A stretch of 64,000 nt of DNA from CAJQQK01 sp963696075. Lineage in GTDB: Bacteria > Pseudomonadota > Alphaproteobacteria > Rhizobiales > Hyphomicrobiaceae. Shown here piece after piece: positions 1 through 9,093 of this stretch. Within the stretch, counting starts at the first letter, position 1. The number at the start of each line of letters is the position of its first letter. Location: positions 496,001 to 560,000 of the forward strand of contig CAVOJD010000008.1 of the NCBI GenBank assembly GCA_963696075.1. The letters are read 5' to 3'. The translations under genes were made by a program, and so were the position numbers. A model generated the notes under the pieces. It saw only the letters and a program-made list of their open reading frames with translations. It ran no database searches and was not told the DNA's origin.

Positions 1-1
1 T

Positions 2-1072
2 GTGCGCGCCGGCGTCACCCCTGAAACGATCCGCCGTACGTATGATCAGACGACTTTTCAGCCGGACATTGTGAGCCGCGACCGCCGTCAGAGCTTCTTT
101 TCCCGCTCATTCGTTGATTTTTCCAAGCGCCTCGTCTCCAGCCACCGCCTGCGCGCGGGCGCGAAAAAGATGGAGCAGCGCGCCGGCGAGTTCGCCCGTG
201 CCGAGCGCGAATATGGCGTGCCCCCGGAAGTGATCACGGCCTTCTGGGCGCTCGAAAGCGATTTTGGAGCCGGCATCACCAAGCAGAGCCAGATCTTCAA
301 TTCGCTTGCCACGCTCGCCTACGACTGCCGCCGGCCCGAGCTGTTTCGCCGCGAGTTGATCGCAGCCATGCAGATCATCGACCGGGGATATCTCACCCTC
401 GACAGAATGACCGGTTCCTGGGCGGGTGAGCTGGGACAGACCCAGTTTCTGCCGTCGCATTATCTGAACCACGCCATCGACGCCGACGGGGACGGCCGGC
501 GTGACCTCATTCGCAGCGATGCCGATATTATTCATTCAACCGCGAACTTCATCCGTCATCTCGGCTGGCGTCGCGGCGAACCGTGGCTCGAAGAGGTGCG
601 CGTGCCGGCCGACCTGCCCTGGGCCGAGGCCGATCTCAAGATCAAGCATCCCGTCGCGAAATGGGCCGCTTGGGGCGTGCAGCGCCGTGATGGCGGCCGC
701 CTGCGCGGCGATCAACCAGCCTCCCTGCTGCTGCCGATGGGCCGCAACGGGCCTGCTTTCCTCGCCTATCGCAACTTCGACATCTATCCAATGTGGAACC
801 AATCCTTGAATTACGCAGTGACCGCCGCCTATCTGGCAACCAGACTGGCTGGTGCAGAGCCCTATCGCGCGGGTCGTGGAACTGTCGAAGAGTACGGCTA
901 TAAGGATATTCTGGAGCTCCAGCGCCTTCTCGCACAGCGTGGTTTCGACACCGGCGGCATTGACGGTAAACTGGGGGCCATGAGCCGCGCGGCCATAAAG
1001 GCTGCGCAGATGAAATTCGGTCTGCCCGCGGATTCTTATCCCTCCGCGGAGCTTCTCCGCCGCCTGCGTTGA
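2..1072 (+). CDS. mltB: Lytic murein transglycosylase, MltB family (5' end cut by window edge)
   Basis: Periplasmic enzyme that cleaves peptidoglycan glycan strands to 1,6-anhydro-muropeptides. The readable 356 residues hold a goose-lysozyme-like domain with the likely catalytic Glu in ALESDFGAG (about residue 85), a GELGQTQFLPSHYL stretch and an EF-like DADGDGRRDL loop. A C-terminal peptidoglycan-binding domain covers about residues 298-356. The frame is open to the window edge and no signal peptide is seen, so the true start lies upstream; the GTG at position 2 is probably internal. ispG follows about 30 bp later on the same strand. The family call is firm; the exact paralogue (MltB or a related SLT-2 protein) is less so. 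Confidence 0.9.
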   Translation: MRAGVTPETIRRTYDQTTFQPDIVSRDRRQSFFSRSFVDFSKRLVSSHRLRAGAKKMEQRAGEFARAEREYGVPPEVITAFWALESDFGAGITKQSQIFNSLATLAYDCRRPELFRRELIAAMQIIDRGYLTLDRMTGSWAGELGQTQFLPSHYLNHAIDADGDGRRDLIRSDADIIHSTANFIRHLGWRRGEPWLEEVRVPADLPWAEADLKIKHPVAKWAAWGVQRRDGGRLRGDQPASLLLPMGRNGPAFLAYRNFDIYPMWNQSLNYAVTAAYLATRLAGAEPYRAGRGTVEEYGYKDILELQRLLAQRGFDTGGIDGKLGAMSRAAIKAAQMKFGLPADSYPSAELLRRLR

Positions 1073-1110
1073 CGTCCCGGGCCGGGACGCCTTTTTGAGG
1101 AATGCTATCC

Positions 1111-2430
1111 ATGGATGCACCCATCGACCCGCAACCGGCACCGGATCAAGGTTCACCACCTCAGCCAACCGACCTGAGGGCCGCCCGGCACAAGACGGTC
1201 TCGGTGCGGATTGGCAATGTCACGGTCGGCGGCGATGCGCCCGTCGTCGTGCAGTCAATGACCAACACCGACACGGCCAATATCGATGCGACCGTGACGC
1301 AGGTCGCCGAACTCGCCCGCGCCGGTTCCGAACTGGTTCGCATAACCGTTGACCGCGACGAGGCGGCCAAGGCTGTGCCCTTCATCAAGGAAAAGCTCCT
1401 CGCCCGCGGCGTTGACGTGCCGATCGTTGGCGATTTCCACTACATCGGCCACACCCTCCTCGCCGACAATCCGGCGTGCGCAGAGGCCTTGGCGAAGTAT
1501 CGCATCAATCCTGGAAACGTCGGCTTCAAGGCAAAAAAGGACGTCCAGTTCTCATCGATTGTCGAGAAAGCGCTGGAATACGCTAAACCCGTCCGCATCG
1601 GCGTCAACTGGGGATCGCTCGACCAGGAACTGCTCACGCACCTGATGGATGAAAACGCGACCCTGGAAAAGCCCCGCCCGGCCCGCGCCGTCATGCACGA
1701 GGCCATCGTCCAGTCGGCCCTGATCTCGGCCAGGCGCGCTGAAGAACTCGGCCTCGGCGCCGATCGGATTGTGATTTCAGCGAAGGTCTCCGCCGTCCAG
1801 GACCTGATCAGTGTCTACACCCTCCTCGCCAGCCGCTCGAATTACGCGCTCCATCTGGGTCTGACCGAGGCCGGCATGGGCACCAAGGGTGTCGTCGCCT
1901 CGTCCGCTGCAATGGGCATCCTCCTGCAGCAGGGTATCGGCGACACCATCCGCTTTTCCCTGACGCCGGAACCGGGTGGCGCGCGCACCACCGAGGTTCA
2001 AGCCGCCCAGGAACTGCTGCAGACGATGGGGATCCGCTCGTTCGTGCCGATCGTCGCCGCTTGTCCCGGCTGCGGACGCACGACGTCGACCGTCTTCCAG
2101 GAACTCGCCCGCGACGTTCAGGCCATGATCCGGGAACGTATGCCGGAGTGGCGCGCACGTTACCCGGGCGTCGAGGAACTGAACCTCGCCGTGATGGGCT
2201 GCATCGTGAACGGACCGGGCGAATCCAAGCACGCCGACATCGGGATCTCCCTGCCCGGAACCGGTGAACAACCCGCGGCCCCCGTGTTCGTCGATGGCGC
2301 CAAGGCGCTGACACTGCGCGGCCCGAATATCGCAGAAGACTTCAAGGTCATCGTCGAGGACTACATCGAAAACCGCTACGCCAAAGCAAAACCGCCGGGA
2401 GAACGCCTGAGTGAGCGCGCCGCGACATGA
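1111..2430 (+). CDS. ispG: 4-hydroxy-3-methylbut-2-enyl diphosphate synthase (IspG/GcpE)
   Basis: Penultimate enzyme of the MEP isoprenoid pathway: a cytoplasmic [4Fe-4S] enzyme converting 2-C-methyl-D-erythritol 2,4-cyclodiphosphate to HMBDP, normally fed electrons by flavodoxin or ferredoxin. The TIM-barrel part starts at VSVRIGNVTVGGDAPVVVQS, which contains the classic VQSMTNTDT. The cluster ligands are visible as CPGCGRT (two Cys) and MGCIVNGPGE (third Cys plus the Glu ligand). Two in-frame ATGs exist. GAGG at 1097-1100 is 10 bases from ATG 1111 but only 1 base from ATG 1102, so I chose 1111 (439 aa). Another isoprenoid gene, ispA, lies 0.7 kb downstream on the opposite strand. Confidence 0.97.
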   Translation: MDAPIDPQPAPDQGSPPQPTDLRAARHKTVSVRIGNVTVGGDAPVVVQSMTNTDTANIDATVTQVAELARAGSELVRITVDRDEAAKAVPFIKEKLLARGVDVPIVGDFHYIGHTLLADNPACAEALAKYRINPGNVGFKAKKDVQFSSIVEKALEYAKPVRIGVNWGSLDQELLTHLMDENATLEKPRPARAVMHEAIVQSALISARRAEELGLGADRIVISAKVSAVQDLISVYTLLASRSNYALHLGLTEAGMGTKGVVASSAAMGILLQQGIGDTIRFSLTPEPGGARTTEVQAAQELLQTMGIRSFVPIVAACPGCGRTTSTVFQELARDVQAMIRERMPEWRARYPGVEELNLAVMGCIVNGPGESKHADIGISLPGTGEQPAAPVFVDGAKALTLRGPNIAEDFKVIVEDYIENRYAKAKPPGERLSERAAT

Positions 2431-2609
2431 ACTCTTCCCGCCATTGGCGGCGCACGTCGCGTCGCCGTGACGTATCTGCTATAGCCTGCTCGCGCCCCGA
2501 TCTCGGTCGAACAAGCGGGCTTGGATAGTGTCTGGCCGTTAGAACGGTTGGGGCGCAAACCAAAGAAGCATCGTCGCGTCCAAACGGTGCACAAATGGAG
2601 GTGCAGGCA

Positions 2610-3017
2610 ATGACGCCAGCAGAACAAGGTTTCATCATTCAGATCCTGATCGCGGCAGGGATCCTTTTTGTCATCGGCTACATCGGGAACGTCCTGTCGT
2701 TCTCGAATCGGTTCGTGAACGCCCTGGTGACCGCGATACTGTTCGCGTTGATCTACGGCGGCATCGTTTACGCCGCTTTCGTGACCAATGAGGAAAGCCT
2801 CAGGGAACAGGTCGGCGCCCTGTCTCAGGAGCAGTGGATCCGAATGATCGGAACCGCGGCTGTCGTTGTCTTCGTCATCGACCTGATCGCCAACATGCTC
2901 TCGTTCCAGAGCCGTTTCATGAACGCGCTGATGACCTCGATTGTCTTTCTTATCGCGTTCGGCGCCTTGATGTATTTCACGGGCGGCATCCCCGCCGTCG
3001 GCCAGGCGCCTGCTTGA
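2610..3017 (+). CDS. Small membrane protein with an internal tandem duplication
   Basis: A 135-residue inner-membrane protein with about four hydrophobic segments. The two halves are clearly repeats of each other: NVLSFSNRFVNALVTAILFA in the first half matches NMLSFQSRFMNALMTSIVFL in the second, each followed by a glycine/alanine-rich membrane segment. GGAGGT at 2597-2602 is 7 bases from the ATG at 2610, so this start is preferred over the in-frame ATG at 2595, which overlaps that site. No enzymatic motif is present and I do not recognise a named family. It may act as a small structural or channel-like protein, but that is a guess. It converges on ispA across a hairpin. Confidence 0.8.
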   Translation: MTPAEQGFIIQILIAAGILFVIGYIGNVLSFSNRFVNALVTAILFALIYGGIVYAAFVTNEESLREQVGALSQEQWIRMIGTAAVVVFVIDLIANMLSFQSRFMNALMTSIVFLIAFGALMYFTGGIPAVGQAPA

Positions 3018-3047
3018 CCGCTAGCGTTTCGAACGACGATTTCCAGG

Positions 3048-3074
3048 AGGCCGCCGGCGACAGCCGCGCGGCCT
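3048..3074. terminator. Hairpin terminator between convergent genes
   Basis: An 11 bp GC stem (3048-3058 with 3063-3074, one bulged C) closes on a GACA tetraloop and is followed by TTCCTT. It sits between the convergent membrane-protein gene and ispA, and so probably ends transcription in both directions. The T-tract is weak. Confidence 0.55.
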
Positions 3075-3092
3075 TTCCTTGACCGGCCATTG

Positions 3093-4010
3093 TTACCGCG
3101 TCCGGTTTGCAGCGAATCGCACCGCATCGGCAAGGGTCTCGCTGGCCTGCCCGAAAGGTGCGAGATCGGCGATCGCCCCATCCGCGAGGGCCTCGAGCGT
3201 TTCGCGCGCCACGTCTAGTCCCATCAGAGAAACCTGAGTGGCCTTCCCCGCCGCCGCATCCTTGCCTGTGGCCTTGCCAACGGTTTCTGCGTCACTGGTG
3301 GCATCAAGCAGATCATCGGCGATCTGGAACACCACGCCCAGTTTATCGCCATAGGCCCGCAGTGCGTTCTGCGCATCGGGTGAGGCCCCGCCGAGGATCG
3401 CCCCGGCCTCGGCGGCAAAGCGAATAAGAGCGCCGGTCTTCATCGCCTGTAGCCGGCGGATGTGTTCGAGTGTCGGCTGAGCCGGCTCGCCGCGTTTATC
3501 CGCCAGCAGATCAAACATCTGCCCGCCGACCATGCCACTCACGCCGGCACATTTTGCCAGCGCGGCACTCAGCGCCACGCGAACCTCCGCGCACTCATGC
3601 GTGCGGCGGTCGGCGATGACCTCGAAGCTCAGTGTCAAAAGCCCGTCACCGGCAAGGATCGCCGTCCATTCATCGAACGCGGCCCACACGGTCGGCTGCC
3701 CGCGACGCAGTTGATCATTGTCCATGGCAGGTAAATCGTCATGCACCAGCGAGTAGCAGTGCATCAGTTCCAGCGCGGCGGCCACCCTCAAGGCATTGCC
3801 CTCGGCCACGCCGAACAGCTTGGCGCTCTCGATCACGAGAAACGGGCGGAACCGCTTGCCGCCCCCCATCACGGCAAGCCGCATCGCCTCACCAAGCCGT
3901 TCTGGCACGTCCACCTGCTCAGCCAGAATAGCCGTCAGCGTTTCATCTATCGCCGAGGCGTGCCGCGCCAGCCGGTCGCCGAAGTCACCACCCATATCAG
4001 CCTCACCCAT
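3093..4010 (-). CDS. ispA: Polyprenyl synthetase / farnesyl diphosphate synthase
   Basis: Trans-isoprenyl diphosphate synthase that condenses IPP with DMAPP/GPP to give FPP or GGPP for ubiquinone, undecaprenol and related lipids. The 305-residue protein has KRFRPFLV (substrate-binding Lys/Arg), the first Asp-rich motif DDLPAMDND at about residue 91, and the second QIADDLLDATSD near residue 230. Both are the standard Mg-binding DDxxD sites. Start: GGAG lies 6 bases upstream of the ATG at 4010. The length fits the bacterial IspA class; a geranylgeranyl diphosphate synthase cannot be excluded by eye. No xseB or dxs is adjacent, unlike the common xseB-ispA-dxs layout. Confidence 0.93.
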   Translation of the reverse strand: MGEADMGGDFGDRLARHASAIDETLTAILAEQVDVPERLGEAMRLAVMGGGKRFRPFLVIESAKLFGVAEGNALRVAAALELMHCYSLVHDDLPAMDNDQLRRGQPTVWAAFDEWTAILAGDGLLTLSFEVIADRRTHECAEVRVALSAALAKCAGVSGMVGGQMFDLLADKRGEPAQPTLEHIRRLQAMKTGALIRFAAEAGAILGGASPDAQNALRAYGDKLGVVFQIADDLLDATSDAETVGKATGKDAAAGKATQVSLMGLDVARETLEALADGAIADLAPFGQASETLADAVRFAANRTR

Positions 4011-4203
4011 CGTGGCTCCGTTTCGGTGAGAGTCGTCCCGCCCCGAAACCGTCGTGCCTTTATGGCAACGTTTTGCCGACCCTGCACGCCGTCAAATAAA
4101 ATAATGCCGCAAACGGGTGTAACTCAGTTAAGGCTGGATCGTCGCACGGTCGCCGCCAAATTCCTCAGCCGACGGAGCCAGAGACCCTCCGGGAACGGAC
4201 GCC

Positions 4204-4917
4204 TTGAACGAACTTCTCACGTCGCTCCGCATCAGCTCGTTGGCTGCCGCACGCTTTCTTGCCGCCGCAGTGGCCCTGTTCGTTTTCCTTGTCATTGTCG
4301 TTCTCTTGATCCTGCGCTTCATTGACCCACCGATGTCAGCCGTCATGCTCCGTGATCACTGGCGCGGCGCGCGTGTCGAGAGCGAATGGACGCCGATTGA
4401 GCAGATATCGCCGAACCTCATTCGCGCTGTGATCAGCTCTGAAGACGCGCGCTTCTGCAGCCATTGGGGCATCGACTGGCGCGAGTTCGAGAGCGCGCTC
4501 CGTGATGCCAATCGCCGCGGCCTGGATCGTTCGCGCGGCGCCAGCACGTTGACGATGCAAGTCGCCAAAAACCTGTTCTTGTGGACCGACCGCAGCGTCC
4601 TGCGCAAAGCCCTCGAGGTCGCGATGACGCCGCTCATCGAACTGGTCTGGCCCAAGCGCCGCATCCTTGAAGTTTATCTGAACATTGCCCAATGGGGACA
4701 CGGGGTGTTTGGCGCAAAAGCCGCCGCGCAGCGCTATTTCGGCAAGGATCCGGCCCAACTCGACGCCCGTGAGGCGTCCCTGCTCGCAGCCTCCCTGCCC
4801 GCCCCCGGCCGCCGCCAGCCAGCAGACGCGAGCCCGCGCACCAAATCCATCGCAGGCCGCATAAGGGGGCGTATGAGCTCACCGCATGGCGACTTTAGCT
4901 GCGTCCTAGGCCGTTAA
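4204..4917 (+). CDS. mtgA: Monofunctional biosynthetic peptidoglycan transglycosylase
   Basis: GT51-family enzyme polymerising lipid II into glycan strands at the inner membrane. After an N-terminal membrane anchor (about residues 15-40) the five GT51 motifs follow in order: EDARFCSHWGIDW with the catalytic Glu, RGASTLTMQVAKNLFLW, KRRILEVYLNIAQWG, the GAKAAAQRYFGK block, and AREASLLAASLPAP. The length of 237 aa matches MtgA and no transpeptidase domain follows. The first codon in this frame is TTG at 4204; no closer ATG would keep the whole anchor. The gene stands alone, about 250 bp before rpmF. Confidence 0.95.
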   Translation: MNELLTSLRISSLAAARFLAAAVALFVFLVIVVLLILRFIDPPMSAVMLRDHWRGARVESEWTPIEQISPNLIRAVISSEDARFCSHWGIDWREFESALRDANRRGLDRSRGASTLTMQVAKNLFLWTDRSVLRKALEVAMTPLIELVWPKRRILEVYLNIAQWGHGVFGAKAAAQRYFGKDPAQLDAREASLLAASLPAPGRRQPADASPRTKSIAGRIRGRMSSPHGDFSCVLGR

Positions 4918-5167
4918 TCGCCCATCGTGGTCGAGTGCAGAGTGCAAGCAGGGCCAAATGATCGCTTCGCCGGGGCTTTTTCGGAGAATCAACGCTGGTC
5001 ATCGCCGCGATACTCGACTATAAGCCGCAACTTCATATGCATGATCGAGCGTGTTCAACGGGCTTCGAGGCGATGCGCGACGCTTGCCCAGGACCGGACC
5101 TACGACCGGATTTGTCCTGACAGCGACGCCCCTTCAAGCCCGCCCGACCGACCAGGAGTTCTATCAA

Positions 5168-5353
5168 ATGGCCGTACCTAAGCGCAAAGTTTCTTCAATG
5201 AAGCGCGGCTTCCGCCGTTCCGCCGACGCCCTCAAGAAGCCAACTTACGTTGAGGACAAGGAGAGCGGTGAGCTGCGCCGTCCGCACCACGTCGACCTCA
5301 AGACCGGCAAGTATCGTGGACGCCAGATCCTGCCCGCCAGGGATGACGCCTGA
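5168..5353 (+). CDS. rpmF: 50S ribosomal protein L32
   Basis: Small ribosomal protein of 61 residues with the typical start MAVPKRKVSSMKRGFRRSAD and the alphaproteobacterial ending in RHVD-like HHVDLKTGKYRGRQIL. AGGAG at 5154-5158 lies 9 bases from this ATG; the longer open frame upstream (from 5051) is not coding. The four zinc-binding cysteines of some L32 proteins are absent, which is normal in this class. In many alphaproteobacteria rpmF is followed by plsX; here an unrelated membrane-protein gene follows. Confidence 0.97.
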   Translation: MAVPKRKVSSMKRGFRRSADALKKPTYVEDKESGELRRPHHVDLKTGKYRGRQILPARDDA

Positions 5354-5521
5354 GACCCTGCGGGGATCAGCCATTCTGACGCCATTGTCATTTGACGCTG
5401 TGTGCTCGCCTTGAGGCGCCGTCATTATTTCGTGCGCCAATTACGCTCATATGCGATACATCGCACGCGGGCCAACCAGCAGCCGGCGGACGAATATCCG
5501 ACACTGACGGGAGTATAGAGC

Positions 5522-5938
5522 ATGTCGATCAGAGCGATCCCCCTGATCCTTTTTGTATTTATCATTTACAACGTGGTCGTTCTCTTGAGCGGGGTTCCTG
5601 CGGAGGAAACCGCCGAGTTCCTGCGTCGGGAGATCCTGCCGATCCCGATGCTGAACGGTGCGACCTGGAGCTTCTCTTGGGGTGACTTGATCGTCCTGTT
5701 GCTCTTCCTGACACTCTTCGTCGAACTTCTGAAGGCAACCTATACGTCGGGCGCGTCTCTCCTTGATCATGGCCTCTCGATGCTCGTGTTCGTGGTCTGC
5801 CTGATCGAATTCTTGATGGTTCGCCAGGCTCAGACATCGGTCTTCTTCTTCATTACGATTGCCACGCTGATCGACGTAATCGCGGGCTATACAATTGGTA
5901 TTCGGGTTGCCCGCCGCGACATCGGTTTCGGCGGCTGA
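5522..5938 (+). CDS. Hypothetical four-helix membrane protein
   Basis: A 138-residue integral membrane protein. Hydrophobic segments fall at about residues 4-24, 54-75, 83-101 and 108-130, broken by a charged loop (VPAEETAEFLRREILPIPML). The layout suggests an uncharacterised inner-membrane protein that is common beside housekeeping genes, but I cannot name the family. CGGGAG at 5508-5513 sits 8 bases from the ATG. A strong terminator follows 45 bp downstream, so this is probably the last gene of its unit. Confidence 0.75.
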   Translation: MSIRAIPLILFVFIIYNVVVLLSGVPAEETAEFLRREILPIPMLNGATWSFSWGDLIVLLLFLTLFVELLKATYTSGASLLDHGLSMLVFVVCLIEFLMVRQAQTSVFFFITIATLIDVIAGYTIGIRVARRDIGFGG

Positions 5939-5982
5939 TCTCACAGCCCGGCGCAGCGTCGGTTGAAGGCTAAGAATTTCTG

Positions 5983-6012
5983 AATGGCGGTGCTGCAAGC
6001 GCCGCCATTTTT
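5983..6012 (+). terminator. Rho-independent terminator
   Basis: A 12 bp stem (5983-5994 with 5998-6009, one G-T pair) closes on a GCA loop and runs directly into TTTTT (6008-6012). It ends the membrane-protein transcript before the GGDEF/EAL gene. Confidence 0.85.
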
Positions 6013-6201
6013 GTTGTGTTCCTCCGGCTGTTTTCAGCCTCTACGCGGCAATGCACGGCATTTTTCAAGTCTTGTTAGTGAATAGGGACTACGTTGAGAT
6101 CAGGGTGTGGATCTGGGCTGCCATCGTCCGCACCAAGCCATTCCTCCTGAAGGCCAAGCCAGTGCCGATCAAGGGAGGCATTACGCTCAGGGCCTGCCAT
6201 A

Positions 6202-8001
6202 GTGAGCAAACAACAAACGAGCACCGTTGCAGGCGACCACGAGTCCGAAGGGAATCTGGTCGAAGATTTGGTCGAATTGCGCCCGATCGACCGTGGGGCT
6301 TCTGCGCAATTGCTCGACAAAGTCCAGGACAGTGTTTTGAGCCTGCGTGACGAACACGAAGCCGCCTATGTATGGCAACGCGAGCCGGACCATTTTTCCT
6401 GGGAGGCGAATGCCAGCAAGGTTTTTGGCGTGCGCTCCATGAATACCATGGCGAGCCGCTATCAGTTCGAACTCCTCATTGCACCCGAGCACGTCTCCCG
6501 CCGTCAGCACGTCTTCTCGACGAATTATGGCGAAGATCTCGGCCAGGGCGTCCCCTACTGCACCCGTTATCGGTTTGCCCCCGCGGGGCCACGTTCGCGC
6601 AAGAGCGTCTGGGTAGAGGAGCAAGGCCGCTGGTGGGCGGACGGATCGGGTAACCCCATTCGTGCCCGTGGCCGGTTGCGGATCATGCCGACCACCACGC
6701 GGGGTCGCGAAGAACAAGTCGGGTTCGCCAGCGACTACGACGAGTTAACCGGTCAGCTGAACCGTATCCGCCTGACGTCTGCCCTGGATGCTGTGATCAA
6801 GCGGGCTGAGCATTCCAGCAAGTCCAGCGCCTTCCTGATCGCAGCTGTCTCGAACCTCTCGATCATCAACGACACGTTTGGCTTCGACGTTGGCGACGAG
6901 GTCATCGCAAGCGTCGCGAGCGTCTTGAGCGACAAGCTGCGCGGCGGCGATTCCATCGGCCGGTATTCCTCGAACAAGTTCGGCATCGTCCTTAATGAGT
7001 GCTCGCCGAGCGCCATGCGCATTGCAGCCGAGCGCCTGATCCGTGCCGTTTCCGAAACGACATTTGACGAAATCTCCTGCCCCATCGCAGCGACACTCGC
7101 CGTGGGCGGCGTCATGATCCCCGATCATGCCTCAAGCGTGAACGACGCGCTTAGCCGTGCGCTTGAATCTCTCAACGACGCTCGCAGCCGCCGCCTGTCC
7201 TCTTTCGTGGCCCACGAGCCGAACGCCGAAAGAGAGACGCGTCGCCAGCGCAACATTTTTGTCGCCGAGGAAATTCGCCACGCCCTTGACGACGACCGCA
7301 TGCATCTGATGCTCCAGCCGATCGTCTCGAGCGCAACGCGCAAGCCTGCGTTTTACGAATGTCTGATGCGCATGACCAAGCCGAGCGGCGCGGTCGTATC
7401 GGCGGGCGAGTTCATGGAAATCGCCGAGCAGTTGGGCGTCTCACGACAGATCGACCGGCGCACCGTTGCACTCGCAGCCGATATTCTGAAGTCGGACCCT
7501 GATATTCATCTCTCGCTGAACGTGTCCGGTAACACTTGCGCCGACCACGATTGGCTCCTTGACCTCTATGCCTTGGTCTCCAACAAGCGTGACCTCGCAT
7601 CCCGCCTGATGATCGAGATTACCGAGACCGCGGCGATCCACGACCTCGATCAGTCGATCGTCTTCGTCGACACGCTCAAGGAAATGGGCTGCAAGGTCGC
7701 AATCGACGACTTCGGCGCCGGCTACACCTCATTTAAGAACCTCAAGCATCTGCCGGTCGATATCGTGAAGATCGACGGCGCCTTTGTCCGCAACCTGGCG
7801 ACCGATGCATCGGACCGCCTGTTCCTGCGCGCCATGGTCGAGCTTGCCCGCAATTTCGGCATGGAAACCGTCGCCGAATGGGTCATCGACGAGGAAACCG
7901 CGAAGATCGCGACCGACTGCGGTATCGATTATCTCCAGGGCTTCCACCTGGGCCGGCCGGTGGAAGCGGAGGAAGTTGTCAACACGCCGAAGGATCGTTG
8001 A
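6202..8001 (+). CDS. GGDEF/EAL protein with degenerate GGDEF, probable c-di-GMP phosphodiesterase
   Basis: A 599-residue protein with an N-terminal PAS-like sensor region (about residues 40-150), a GGDEF domain (about 170-330) and an EAL domain (about 350-595). The GGDEF signature is lost: the site reads GRYSSNKFG near residue 254, so diguanylate cyclase activity is unlikely. The EAL domain keeps the catalytic set: ECL in place of EAL (near residue 387), NVSGNT, EITET, IDDFGAGYTSF (about 501-511), KIDG and a VAEWV Glu. It should therefore hydrolyse c-di-GMP, perhaps with GTP regulation through the dead GGDEF. No transmembrane segment is seen, so it is probably cytoplasmic. The start is GTG at 6202, with only a weak upstream GGG. 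Confidence 0.9.
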   Translation: MSKQQTSTVAGDHESEGNLVEDLVELRPIDRGASAQLLDKVQDSVLSLRDEHEAAYVWQREPDHFSWEANASKVFGVRSMNTMASRYQFELLIAPEHVSRRQHVFSTNYGEDLGQGVPYCTRYRFAPAGPRSRKSVWVEEQGRWWADGSGNPIRARGRLRIMPTTTRGREEQVGFASDYDELTGQLNRIRLTSALDAVIKRAEHSSKSSAFLIAAVSNLSIINDTFGFDVGDEVIASVASVLSDKLRGGDSIGRYSSNKFGIVLNECSPSAMRIAAERLIRAVSETTFDEISCPIAATLAVGGVMIPDHASSVNDALSRALESLNDARSRRLSSFVAHEPNAERETRRQRNIFVAEEIRHALDDDRMHLMLQPIVSSATRKPAFYECLMRMTKPSGAVVSAGEFMEIAEQLGVSRQIDRRTVALAADILKSDPDIHLSLNVSGNTCADHDWLLDLYALVSNKRDLASRLMIEITETAAIHDLDQSIVFVDTLKEMGCKVAIDDFGAGYTSFKNLKHLPVDIVKIDGAFVRNLATDASDRLFLRAMVELARNFGMETVAEWVIDEETAKIATDCGIDYLQGFHLGRPVEAEEVVNTPKDR

Positions 8002-8118
8002 CCACCTCGAAACAGCCGGCGGCGCGGCCTGACCCGCAAGCGCAGGTACCGCAACGCACAAATCATCTGAAATTGGCCGCGCGGAAACTCACGCCGGTCG
8101 TGCCCGGTCGCGGCGGCG

Positions 8119-8850
8119 CTAGCTATCGTTTTGCGATAAGCGCTCGATACGTCTTTGCATCGCCTCAAGCTCGGCCTTGAGCGCGTCGATCTCGCTGCCC
8201 TTCTTGGCTTCTGCCGGCGGCGCAGCCGCAGCCTTGGGCGCCTTGCTCGCTGGTTTCGCGATGGCGTCCGCCGCCTCACCGCCAGCCTTTGGCGCGCTGG
8301 GCGTATCTTCCTGATCCGTGCCTGAAGTCGTTGCCGCCTCCGCGCTGGCCTGGCTCTTGGCGGCCGCTTCCGCGATCCGGTAGGGCGACCACATCGTCAT
8401 CGCCTTCTCAAACACTTCAAGATTGTGGCGCGCCTGTTCTTGCAAGGCTTCAAGCCCGGCACCGCCCCACGCATCAGCAAATTTCTTGCGGAAGTGGTCC
8501 TGCTCGCGCGAAAGCAATTCGAGGCTGAACTGAAGATAACCTGGAACCATGCGGCTCATGCTGTCATCGTAATAGCGGATGAGTTGGCGCAGAAACGGTG
8601 TCGGCAGAAGCGTCGGCCCACCGGCGCGGGATTCCTGCTCGACAATGATCTGCGTCAGCACGGAATGAGTAAGGTCGTCTCCGGTTTTGGCGTCGTAGAC
8701 AATAAAATCGCGGTCGGAGCGGACCATCTGCGCCAGATCTTCCAACGTCACGTAGGTGCTCGACTCGGTATTGTAGAGCCTGCGGTTCGCATATTTCTTG
8801 ATGATGACCGCATCGTTTTGCTCGGTTGATTTTTTCGACTTGTCGAGCAT
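8119..8850 (-). CDS. phaR: Polyhydroxyalkanoate synthesis repressor PhaR
   Basis: DNA-binding regulator that represses PHB granule genes (phasins, itself) and is released by binding PHB. The 243-residue protein has the conserved N-terminal PhaR DNA-binding region (KKYANRRLYNTESSTYVTLE), then a PHB-accumulation regulatory domain (LTQIIVEQES...FLRQLIRYYDDSM). The tail is low-complexity Ala/Lys/Pro and ends in a coiled coil (IDALKAELEAMQRRIERL). The open frame runs to 9309, but the conserved start MLDKSKK places the ATG at 8850. It diverges from phaA; the 243 bp between them contains TTGCGTTGCGG (about 8877-8887), the kind of TGC-rich sequence PhaR binds, so autoregulation is plausible but not shown. 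Confidence 0.93.
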   Translation of the reverse strand: MLDKSKKSTEQNDAVIIKKYANRRLYNTESSTYVTLEDLAQMVRSDRDFIVYDAKTGDDLTHSVLTQIIVEQESRAGGPTLLPTPFLRQLIRYYDDSMSRMVPGYLQFSLELLSREQDHFRKKFADAWGGAGLEALQEQARHNLEVFEKAMTMWSPYRIAEAAAKSQASAEAATTSGTDQEDTPSAPKAGGEAADAIAKPASKAPKAAAAPPAEAKKGSEIDALKAELEAMQRRIERLSQNDS

Positions 8851-9093
8851 GGAACCGCACCGCTTTCGTCTATATTGCGTTGCGGAAGAGTAACACGATA
8901 GGTTAAGCGGGACATCAGGTTTTTTTGGCCGTCCTGAACGCTCGGAAACGGCGAGGCATGCGCGAGAGCGAATGCGCCGGCCTCGGCTGGTTAACCGATG
9001 CCTCGACCGCAATGGCCGCGACGACGAATGACGAAGTAGGGCTGGGGCCCGCAGGCGCCCGCAAGCCGTCACCACATCGAGGAGATATCGAGA

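Noticed and set aside
5051..5167. Upstream extension of the rpmF frame
   Set aside because: The conserved L32 start MAVPKRK and its ribosome site fix the ATG at 5168; the earlier residues are not conserved.
6051..6350. Short + strand frame over the start of the GGDEF/EAL gene
   Set aside because: Its translation has no domain and it overlaps the PAS region of the well-supported gene in another frame.
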